Shown here: positions 23,301 to 32,224 of the stretch, piece by piece
How the letters are laid out: each line of letters opens with the position of its first letter
Position numbering within the stretch: the stretch's first letter is position 1
Assembly (NCBI GenBank): GCA_964007475.1
Contig: OZ023273.1
Location: forward strand, 80,392,598-80,456,597
DNA: 64,000 nt
Reading direction: 5' to 3'
Source: Hybos culiciformis
Lineage: Eukaryota; Arthropoda; Insecta; Diptera; Hybotidae
Program-made: the position numbers and the translations under genes
The notes under the pieces: model-generated
What the model was told of the DNA's origin: nothing
The model's database searches: none
What the model saw: only the letters and a program-made list of their open reading frames with translations

Positions 23301-23506
23301 ATTTAGATAAATCCGAAAATATTTTTCACTTTGTAGCGGAGTGTCCAATTTTCAGGCCATATCGAATTTCATGCTTTGAAAAACCACAACTAACGTATGA
23401 AGAATTTATTTCCATACTTAATGGGAAAAACAACTATGCTTCTTTGTACAAATATTTGAAGGACTCAATAAAATATAGAACATTTTTAATTAGAGAATTT
23501 AATTGA
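20304..23506 (+). pseudogene. LINE-C ORF2 (APE endonuclease, RT, C-terminal Cys/His motif)
   Basis: Endonuclease: SYNIHGLANKF, LFETWL, ILGDFNARTS and SVIDYCCCS (20304-21043, two frames). RT: DGKSPGMDRIPYEF, FRKGYSTVDNIF, VDLKAAFDTI, VKQRCLLSPTIFS and the catalytic MYADDLVLIAE (22331-22363 region). A C-terminal CTMCNLDKSENIFHFVAEC motif lies before the stop at 23506. Several frame changes (about 20530, 21050, 21860, 22140, 22865) break it. In the usual QGC-L-SP motif Gly is replaced by Arg. It would nick and reverse transcribe LINE-C RNA if intact. Confidence 0.8.
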
Positions 23507-24500
23507 TAGTTTATTTTGTATTAATTTTAAATTTGAATTGTATTGTAGGTATTTTCATTACAACTTTATCGTTTAATAATTTCGCCTGGCAGACAACTAA
23601 ATAAAGTTATGTCAAGTAATTTAATTTTTTAGAAATATTTTTAAGATTTATGTATATGTGAATTTTGAAGAAATTAATGAATAAAAAAAAATTATTAATA
23701 ATAATAACTCCTTGGAAATCTTTGGAAATGCTTACAGTACCTACACAAAAGCTGTTAAAAAAAACAAATATAGATTATTCATTTGATTGTCCTGATAATT
23801 AGAAGATTTTACAAAAAGAGGCTATCAATCAGTTAGCACTAGATCATTGGAATGAAAACGTAGAAAAGGCAAATCAATCCCAATTCCACGACGAATATGC
23901 TAATTTACAGTACCATGATGTTCCAAATTATTTCAATGATAATAATCCAATAGAAATGATAAAATTAATATTCAAAGCTAGATGTGGTTTGTTAGATTTA
24001 GATGGTAGAGCTTTTAAATCCAATACTACTGGTATATGTACCATGTGCAATTTAGATAAATCCGAAAATATTTTTCACTTTGTAGCGGAGTGTCCAATTT
24101 TCAGGCCATATCGAATTTCATGCTTTGAAAAACCACAACTAACGTATGAAGAATTTATTTCCATACTTAATGGGAAAAACAACTATGCTTCTTTGTACAA
24201 ATATTTGAAGGACTCAATAAAATATAGAACATTTTTAATTAGAGAATTTAATTGATAGTTTATTTTGTATTAATTTTAAATTTGAATTGTATTGTAGGTA
24301 TTTTCATTACAACTTTATCGTTTAATAATTTCGCCTGGCAGACAACTAAATAAAGTTATGTCAAGTAATTTAATTTTTTAGAAATATTTTTAAGATTTAT
24401 GTATATGTGAATTTTGAAGAAATTAATGAATAAAAAAAAATTATTAATAATAATAACTCCTTGGAAATCTTTGGAAATGCTTACAGTACCTACACAAAAG
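23000..24500. repeat. 749-bp perfect tandem duplication
   Basis: Positions 23000-23751 and 23749-24500 are the same sequence as far as I can read, offset by 749 bp, with a shared AAG at the joint. The unit contains the last 99 codons of LINE-C ORF2, its 3' UTR and tail, and 46 bp of flanking LINE-B, including the target duplication. The duplication is therefore younger than the LINE-C insertion. A sequence-assembly error is an alternative. Confidence 0.9.
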
Positions 24501-24511
24501 ATAGGTACCAT
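24466..24511 (+). mobile_element. LINE-B, short second segment
   Basis: About 46 bp of LINE-B endonuclease coding sequence (AAT CTT TGG AAA TGC TTA CAG-type codons, peptide FGNAYSTYTKDR) lies between LINE-C's target duplication and Gypsy-1. It ends in CCAT (24508-24511), the 4-bp duplication also found after the 3' LTR at 35721-35724. Confidence 0.75.
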
Positions 24512-24703
24512 TGTAGTGCGCTCTTTGAGTGGGTCACTCACTCTCTCTCTCATTCATTATATATAAACCTAGTATTAAGTTTAAGTAAGTAGAGTTCGAT
24601 ATGATCAGTCAACTGTTAAGCAACACAATATTAAATAAGAACAAATAAATAGAATAAAAGTGTATTTGTGTTTTTTCTTTTACATGTCTGACTTGGCATG
24701 ACA
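24512..24703 (+). repeat. Gypsy-1 5' LTR
   Basis: 192 bp, TGTAGTGCGCTC ... TTGGCATGACA. It contains a CT-rich tract and TATATATAAA (around 24560), a plausible TATA box for element transcription, followed by an ACAATATTAAATAAG stretch and AATAAA-like motifs near the 3' side. Confidence 0.92.
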
Positions 24704-24716
24704 TGGCGACCGTGAC
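24704..24716 (+). promoter_or_regulatory. Gypsy-1 primer-binding site
   Basis: TGGCGACCGTGAC follows the 5' LTR immediately. TGG matches the CCA end of a tRNA, as expected for minus-strand priming. The extended sequence resembles sites described for tRNA-Arg priming in mdg1/412-type elements, but the tRNA identity is from memory and unverified. Confidence 0.7.
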
Positions 24717-25003
24717 ATCGAAATTGTAAAAAAAAAAAAAAAAACTCAATAAAGTGCATTGTTAATTTAATTGGATTTTTATTTAAAATTTATCAAAAAA
24801 AAAAAATAATGAAAATTAATTTATAAATTAAAATATAAATTTCGGAAATCAAATAAAAAATTAAAATCAACTATTTTTGAATTTTTTTTTTAAAGAAAAA
24901 TTGAAATTAGAAAAAAGAAAAAAAAAAAATTTATTCTTATTATTGTTGTATTGCTGAGCAATAATATCAATAATAAACATTACTACAACTCAGAAAGAAT
25001 CAT

Positions 25004-25980
25004 TTGCCCATACCTCACTTATGGAAGGTTTATGTGGACGACCACCTGTTACTATGTAATAAAAACATAGTTGATAAAGTTCTAAATATCTTAAACTCAT
25101 ACCACCAAAATATCAAATTCACTAAGGAAATAGAGCAAAATGAACAAATTAATTATTTAGACCTTTCGATCATTAAAAAAGACAGTACTTTGATAACTAA
25201 TTGGTACTCTAAACCTATATCGTCACAACGTATTATTAACTATTACTCTGCACATCCTAAACACGTAATTCTTAATACCGCTAAATCATTAGCTCGCAAA
25301 ATTTATACATATAGTCATGAAAATTTCCACAAAGATAACATAATAAAATTGAAATCTATTCTAACAAAGAATAGTTCCCCTATAAAATAATCAATCAAAT
25401 TATAAATTCGACATTCCACTTAACCCCCCTCTCCCACATCCCTAATAATAATAATAATAATAATAATGATAAACCCTATTGTTCCATTCCTTTTATTCCT
25501 AAATTATCACAAACAATCATTAGACAACTCGATTACTTTGTTCCGAACGTTAACATTACAACCAAACCATTAAACCAATTGGATAAAATTTTTTTCAAAA
25601 AACTAAAAGATCCTGTTCCTAATTCGGATAAATCAGGTCTAATATACAAAATCCCATGTTGCAATTGTGAAAAATTTTATATAGGTGAAACTAACCAAAA
25701 ACTGAAAAATAGAATTAAACAACATAAGAATTCATTATCTTTGACTAACTTAAGAGACCCAAAAACGGCATTGGCACCACATGCAGCATTAAACACACAT
25801 ACCTTTAATTTTGAAAAAGTAGAAATTTTAGAACAAAATAATAACAAACAAAAATTAAAAATATGTGAGATTAATCATATCATAATGAGTAAAAATCAAG
25901 CATGCAATAATAAATCAGACTTGAAAAATTTTTCAACTTCCTATATAAATTTACTTTGCCCTCCCCAGGAAAAATTGTAA
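25004..25980 (+). pseudogene. Penelope-like RT C-terminus + GIY-YIG endonuclease
   Basis: The RT part shows the catalytic-type box YVDDHLLL followed by INYLDLSI and the thumb-like YSAHPKHVILNTAKSLARKI. After a frameshift near 25385 reading continues to DYFVPNVNITTK, then the GIY-YIG module: GLIYKIPCCNCEKFYIGET, with downstream KLKNRIKQHK and H residues. RT followed by a GIY-YIG with Cys residues between its two halves is diagnostic of endonuclease-plus Penelope elements. An N-rich repeat (25441-25467) lies between the parts. Truncated and frameshifted. Confidence 0.85.
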
Positions 25981-27012
25981 TCTAGGTTTTTTTAAATAAT
26001 TTTTAAGAAACATATTACCTAATACTAATAATAATTTCCTATTTATATTCGTTTCCCCAACCCTCTAAGTGATATTTTTTCGAAAAATCACAATAAGATC
26101 ATTCACAATAATATCTTAATTAAACTTTTTGACGTATTTGTCTATTGTTTTTTACAAGTGTGTGGTTCTTTGACATTTATCCCCCCATATTCCCTCATAA
26201 TATTTATTTGCATAATCAGAATTGACAAAAAAGCGGAATTTGAAGCTTGGATTTTTGATAAAAAAATTTTTTAAAGATTTTTTTAAAGATAAGTAAAAGA
26301 TTTTAATTTTTTAAATTTTAAATTTTTGTTTTTTATAAAAGTTCAAAGATTAATACAAATTAAAATTAAATCAGAAAAATTGAAAAAGGAACATTTTTGA
26401 CAACTTAATAATTAAAGATTGTCGAAAAACAGATGGCAATTAGGAAATTTCAATTTCCTTGCTGACAGCAAAAAAATAAACTTTTTTCGCAAATAATTAA
26501 AATTCAGGATTTAGGTAAGACAATTTGGTTGTTTCTGTTGATTAAAATTCATTTAAATTTGAATCCATTGCTTAACTAAATTAATTAACTCTCCATATAT
26601 TTGATAATTTATTTGTTACATGGTAAATATTTCTCAAAATTTGATTTATAAAATTAAGAAAGTATCTTTAAATTAGTTAAAATATTACATAACATTTAGA
26701 TGCACCCAACATACTTATACGTAATTTCTTAATGTATTTGCTTATATATTACATTTATGCTTTTATGCTTATGCTTATATATAATTTGTACATTTATGCT
26801 TTTGCACTCGTACATGATTTATGCGTTTATGCTCATATATTGTGTATGACTATGCTTTTATACTTATACATGTATTGTAACAATTTAAATTAAGTACATA
26901 AATAATTGTATATGTGTTTTTTTAAATTTTTTTAAATTTTTTAATTTTTTTTAAAATTTTTTAAAATTTTTTGATTTTGTAAATAATTGTAGTGTAAAAA
27001 CATTGTAACCTC

Positions 27013-27054
27013 CTGATGATGACTTGGATGAAGTCGAAATATTGAGTTTCAATA
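27013..27054 (+). ncRNA. Hammerhead-ribozyme-like core in Penelope-like 3' region
   Basis: CTGATGA (27013-27019) is followed by a 5-bp stem GACTT/AAGTC with loop GGATG, then GAAA (27036-27039), then the hairpin TATTGA-GTT-TCAATA. CUGAUGA, stem II and GAAA are hammerhead core elements, and hammerheads are known in Penelope-like elements. A convincing stem I and a perfect A-U pair at the base of stem III are not found, so it may be a degenerate copy. Confidence 0.3.
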
Positions 27055-27166
27055 AATAAAACAACATCACTAATACTTAATTGTTCAACAACATCAATGT
27101 TTTATTATTAATAACTTATAAACAATTTTTGATATTATTGCTCAGCAATACAACAATAATAAGAAT

Positions 27167-29114
27167 CAACTTTAATATCAGCAACAACAAAATCTTACCC
27201 CAAAAAAATTTATTTACCACTACAGAAACAAAATAAAATTAAAATTTTTTTATCCAAACTTTTTGATTTTTTTTAATTATTTAATTCGAATAAAAATAAA
27301 ATTATTTTAAATTAAGTTTACTTACCCATAAATATAAAAAAAAATAAAATAAAATAAAAAAAAAAACTTCAAATATGAAAAATTGAAATCCTAGTTTCTA
27401 AAAAAAAAAAAAAAAATTAAAATGAAAAAAAAATTATAAATTAATGAATTTTTTTTTTTTCTTTTCAATTTTCTTATTTATTGGAAAAGTTATAAGAATT
27501 AAGTTACAAGATTTAATAAAATTTATTTATAAGTTAAAAAAAAAAAAAAGAAGAAAAAAAAATACCTACTTAAAATTAGTAAAAAAAAAAAAAAAACAAA
27601 AAAAATTTCAAAAAATTTCAAAAAAAAAAAAAAAGAAAAAAAAATGGGTCCATAACCTACATAAAAATGAAAAAAAAAAAAATATATTCAAAAATAGAAA
27701 GACATTAATAGACAAGAAAAAAGGCGCATAACCTAAAAAGAAAATCTATTTGAAATTAAAATTCAAAAATCACGCCACAAAAAAAAAAAGGCGCAAAAAC
27801 TAAGAAAAAGAAGAAACTTTTGTAAAGGAAAGTTTTATTTAGCTTTCTTTCATTTATATTTAAATATTTATTTATAATGGATCATGGGATGGACATCTGT
27901 GTTGTCCAAGACATCTAAGGCCTATGAATTCCCTAATCTATAATGACCACAAGCATGTCATTATAGAGATCCTATTGTCTAGGCTGTATTCAGCCGGTTT
28001 GTCCTATTAGAGCGGGACGCGCTTTCGTTTTGGCTGTATTTAGCCGGTTATCCGTATTATGTAGCTCGGAAAGCTATCTTACCTGTATTGTATAGCTCAG
28101 GGAAGCCGTTTATTAAAAGATGAGATTTGATATTAATCTGATTTAATTTTCCAATTTCAATCTTATTTATACAAAATCTTATGTACTAAATTTCTTATAT
28201 TCTATTTATAAATATTATATACAATTTAGTTTATATAATTAATTTTCTTATGTAATATGAAATAGTTTACTATATCCTAATATGATTGGTTGCCCAATCA
28301 AATTAATTATAATTTACAGTAATTCTTATTTTAAAATATAATTTTTTGGGTTCAAAAAATAATTAAAATTTTTATAAATTTAGTTTGATTTTATCGTTAG
28401 TGATAACAATATCACTACACTTTTATTAACAAATACAATAAAAGAAAAAATTATACATACACAGAAACATAAAATGAAATGAGAATGAAACAAAAAAAAA
28501 ACAATTACATGACATTCAAAAAACAAATTTAATTTTGACAATAAGAAAAAAAAATAAATAAATAATAAAAATAAAAATAAAACTAAAAAAAGAAAAATAT
28601 TTGAACATTTACTATTTTTAAATAAAATTATAATTAAAAATAAATAATAACTTCAAAACAAAAAGCGAATTGAAAATTGGATTGATTTTCTTTTCGAACA
28701 CAAACAAAAAAAAAATAAATAAAATAAAATTACAACATCAGCTGTTTAAAAAAAAAAAATTTACAATATCATTTGTTACACAAGCAGCAGCAACGACAAC
28801 AGCAGCAGCAGCTACGAAAATTCAATCATCAACAGCAACAGCAAAGCAGTCAACTAGAAGCAGCAGCAAAATCAACAACAAGTACTTCACTAATTAATAA
28901 TTTTTTTTTATATACAAATAATTTTTTAAATATATTTTTAATAAATTTTAATTTAATTAAAATAAAACAATGTAGATCCAAATTGTTACATAAACAATTT
29001 CTAAATTTTTTAAATTGAAGTCAATAATTTTCAAATTTTTCAATTTTAATTTCTAAATCAAAACTTTTTAAATTTTAATAATTGGATGTACACTGTTTCA
29101 AATAATTTTTATAT
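27167..29114. other. Gypsy-1 untranslated leader, A-rich, with CAG-rich stretch
   Basis: No gene recognised. 27300-27830 is nearly pure A with short breaks. 27870-28110 is less AT-rich and repeats GGCTGTATT(C/T)AGCCGGTT twice. 28780-28880 is CAG/CAA-rich, giving a spurious Gln/Ala frame. It sits between PBS and gag and is most simply the element's leader, though part may be other insertions. Confidence 0.4.
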
Positions 29115-29123
29115 AAAAAATTA

Positions 29124-30143
29124 GGTGGAGGCTCTTCAGCCGGACAATTCTTGATAATTGATGTCACAATTATTGAGCATTTGGTGCTTAATTTGTGACT
29201 ATTAGTGCCACAAAAACTAGAATTTGTGCTCGCTTGGTTTTTGAGAAATTTTGATTTTCGAATTTCGAACATGGGTCAAGGGGTCTCTCTGGCTGGATTC
29301 GAATTTCGAAAAAATAATGATGCTATCATTTAGTGCTTAATTTGTGCCTATTTGTGCTACAAAAACTAGAATTTGTGCTCTTCAAAATTATGTGAAAACA
29401 ATTTTTTTTAGATTAGGCCAAAATTCCAAAATTGGAACCGAATTTTTTTTCGTCGAATTTAGAAAAAGCGAAAATGCCACCATTTAGTGCTTAATTTGTG
29501 CTTGCGTTTACTGTACTTTGTTAAGGGTGACGCAGAACTAGAAAGGTGGGATGCGGGGCGGCGGGCGGGCGAACTGGTGGTTGGTCAGTGGGATTTGCGG
29601 CGCGCGCCGCAAATCCCACTGACCAACCACCAGTTCGCCCGCCCGCCTCCCCGCTCCTCACCTTGATAGCTGAAGTTGAAATTTTTTCGAACTTACATTT
29701 TTTTCGGCGCGGCATATATTTTTTTTTTGATAAAACAAATCATCGCAAAGTACAATAAACGCAGGCACAAATTAAGCACTAAATGGTGGTATTTTCGCTT
29801 TTCCTAAATTCGACAAAAAAAAAAATGTTCAAGTTTTGGAATTTTGGCCTAATCTAAAAAAAATTGTTTTCACATAATTTTGAAGAGCACAAATTCTAGT
29901 TTTTGTAGCACAAATAGGCACAAATTAAGCACTAAATAATAGCGTCTTTATTTTTTTGGAAATTCGAATCCGGGCAGAGATACCACTTTGACCCATGTTC
30001 GAAATTCGAAGATCAAAGTTTCTCAAAAACTAAGCGAGCACAAATTCTAGTTTTTATGGCACTAATAGTCACAAATTAAGCACTAAATGCTCAATAATTG
30101 TGACGTCAATTACCAAGAATTGTCCGGCTGAAGAGCCCCCACC
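29124..30143. mobile_element. Foldback locus B (1.02 kb, 9-bp target duplication)
   Basis: The two halves are inverted copies of each other. The ends read GGTGGAGGCTCTTCAGCC and GGCTGAAGAGCCCCCACC, and the arms carry repeated TTAGTGCTTAATTTGTG and ACTAGAATTTGTGCTC motifs. The centre is an 88-bp perfect GC-rich palindrome. The flanks carry an exact 9-bp duplication AAAAAATTA (29115-29123, 30144-30152), as seen for Foldback and Mutator-like transposons. No ORF of its own, so non-autonomous. Confidence 0.88.
29560..29647. repeat. 88-bp perfect GC-rich palindrome
   Basis: Arms of 44 bp (GGCGGGCGGGCGAACTGG ... TTTGCGGCGC) meet with no spacer. Related arms occur at 643-714 and 43366-43448. The same sequence on both strands explains matching short frames in both directions. 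It could extrude as a cruciform. Confidence 0.95.
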
Positions 30144-30540
30144 AAAAAATTATACTATATTATTTTATAAATATTAAAAATTACATAATTTAACATAATT
30201 TACTTTAAACTGATTATTATACATAAATATTTTACAAATAAATATTATTTACATCATTTACTTTGAATTGATTTCTTCAAAAATTTCGTAAAAAATTTTT
30301 TAACAAAAAAAAATAAAATAAAATAAAATTTATAATAATATCTCTTATTATTACTCATTATTACTTATTATTACACATTATTACATATTATCTCTTATTA
30401 CATGTTACTACAAAATTTTTTTTGATGCATAATAAAAATCAAAAAGGGTTTAACATAATTTTGCTTAATTATTTGACATCTTTGTTTTCTCTGGAAGTTA
30501 TTCATATTCCAATAATAACCGGATCTAATTTTGCATATAC

Positions 30541-30872
30541 AACATAAGGTAACTCCTCAAATTTATAGGGACTTTCAACATAAAGTAACCACTCCTCAAA
30601 TTTTTTTAGGGAACCTTAACATAAGGTAACCACTCCTCAAATTTTTTTTAGGGATCCTCAATATAAGGTAACCACTCCTACAACAAACTACAATATAAGG
30701 TAACCATTCCTAAATTATTTTAAGGGGACTACAATATAAGGTAACCATTCCTCAATTATTTTAAAAGGACTACAATATAAGGTAACCATTCCTCAATTAT
30801 TTTAATAGGACTACAATATAAGGTAACCATTCCTAAATTATTTTAATATTTCAATACAAGGTATCCACTCTG
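30541..30872 (+). repeat. Minisatellite of about 45 bp in front of Gypsy-1 gag
   Basis: Eight or nine degenerate units built on ATAAGGTAACCA(C/T)TCCT(C/A)AA followed by an A/T spacer and GGACTAC. The last unit runs into the gag frame. Tandem arrays in the untranslated leader are known in some gypsy-like elements, where they can bind regulatory proteins; no known protein-binding motif is recognised here. Confidence 0.85.
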
Positions 30873-30927
30873 CAAATATTTTAATTTCGTAAAATTTTTT
30901 TTTAAATCTTTTATCGAATCAATAAAT

Positions 30928-31716
30928 TTGTTAGACACACTAGCAAAGACACAAGACTTAAAAAATTTATTAGCTCGATTTATTTTATCAAAGCTTGACG
31001 GAACAGCTCGCGAAGCTATAGCCGATGATTCTAATACGGTAGAACTTATTAAACAAGATCTTAATAATTCGATTAAACCAGATAGTTCTAAAATTATAGA
31101 AGGAAAAATAAAAGCTTTGAGAACGGATAGGAACACTTTACAAAATTTTTCAGAAAAGGCTAACGAATTAGCTGAAGCTTTTCGTCGTTCACTTGTGTTA
31201 GAAGGTATTCCAACACAAAAAGCTAAAGAAATTTGTATTGAAAAAACAGTCGAAATGTGCAGACATAATGCAAGATCTGATCTGACCAAAGCTGTTTTGT
31301 CATCAACCCAATTCCAAGACCCTAAAGAAGTAGTATCAAAATTTTTAATAGAAATAGATTTACAATCGCAAGAAAAACAGGTTCTGTCATTCAGAACAAA
31401 CAATAATAATAACTCACTTAGAAATTCTTATGGAAATCGTTCCAATAACAATTTTCGTGCAAATTATAATAGGGGAAATTTTAGACACCAAAATCAACGA
31501 TTGGTAAATAATAATTTTCAAATCAATAATCGTAATAATTGTAAAAATAATCGAGGTAATTTTAATAATAATCGTGGGAACTTTAATAATAATCGTGGTA
31601 ATAGAGGAAACATAAATAGAAATTTTAACCAATATAATTATGTACGATACGCGGGAAACGACCAGGCCCCCCAAAACGGCCAGGGGATCAAATGCGTTTG
31701 CATCAAAATTAAATAA
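30928..31716 (+). pseudogene. Gypsy-1 gag
   Basis: A frame of about 263 codons beginning without ATG (the frame is open upstream into the minisatellite). It encodes a helix-rich capsid-like region (LARFILSKLDGTAREAIADD, KAKEICIEKTVEMCR) and then an Arg/Asn/Gly-rich tail (NNRGNFNNNRGN). No CCHC zinc knuckle is present; the RGN-rich tail could take its RNA-binding role. Its end overlaps the next frame by more than 70 nt, consistent with a +1 shift into pro. Confidence 0.65.
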
Positions 31717-32221
31717 TAACGCTAATTTTAATACACATTACATTTATCCTATTACACAATTTAATACTAACTCTCATTCAAATTCGAATAAAACAAAAAT
31801 TTTTTATAATTCTAATTTAAGACCAAATGCAAACCGAAACACAAATTATTCAAACGAAAATAAAAATTGTACTAATTATTATCCAAATGTAAATACAAAA
31901 TTTACAAAAAATGTCTTTAACGTAAATCCAAATTTCTCTGATTTCATTATTGTAAATTCTAAATTAAATTTTCAAGGCTCAACTTTTCTAGTCGATACTC
32001 AAGCAGATATTTCGCTAATAAAAATTTCATCAATCGATTCAAATTTTAACTTAAAAAATAATTTAAATTCTAACAATATTATAAGCATTTTGGGAATTAC
32101 GCAAAATTCTATAAAAAGTTTAGGTACAATCAACGTCAACTTTCATTTTAAACATCAAATTCTATCTTGTTTACTACATGTAGTTCCAGACGAATTTAAT
32201 ATTCCTTCGGAAATTTTATAA
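31640..32221 (+). pseudogene. Gypsy-1 protease
   Basis: An Asn-rich linker leads to a retropepsin-like segment: FLVDTQADISLIK, then ISILGITQ and a C-terminal strand. The usual catalytic triplet is D-(T/S)-G; here it reads DTQ, either a family variant or a mutation. The stop at 32219-32221 separates it from RT, which resumes in another frame (HDSMQLTLNNN). Confidence 0.6.
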
Positions 32222-32224
32222 GTG

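Larger units (their letters stand above)
19082..23705 (+). mobile_element. LINE-C, APE-type non-LTR retrotransposon inserted in LINE-B
   Basis: The insertion is bounded by an 11-bp target duplication AACTCCTTGGA at 19071-19081 and 23706-23716, which also restores the LINE-B reading frame. It consists of a 5' UTR with an (AAAATT)n tract (about 19140-19265), ORF1, ORF2, an A/T-rich 3' UTR and an A-rich tail (AATAAAAAAAAATTATTAATAAT). About 4.6 kb, so near full length. Clade not determined; RT motifs are of the APE/I-Jockey-CR1 type. The final 700 bp are tandemly duplicated. Confidence 0.85.
24933..27166 (+). mobile_element. Penelope-like element inside Gypsy-1 leader
   Basis: Bounded by a perfect 36-bp inverted repeat (24933-24968 and 27131-27166), itself containing the palindrome ATTGCTGAGCAAT. 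It encodes the end of a Penelope-type RT and a GIY-YIG endonuclease in that order. The 3' UTR is AT-rich with a hammerhead-like motif at 27013-27054. The RT N-terminus is missing, so the copy is 5'-truncated. No clear target duplication. Confidence 0.8.

Noticed and set aside
28670..29018. Gln/Ala-rich open frames around CAG repeats
   Set aside because: Simple-repeat translations in the Gypsy-1 leader, no domain and no support as Gag N-terminus.
29546..29715. Matching frames on both strands at the GC palindrome (FAARAANPTDQPPVRPP)
   Set aside because: An inevitable result of the 88-bp perfect palindrome; no coding evidence.
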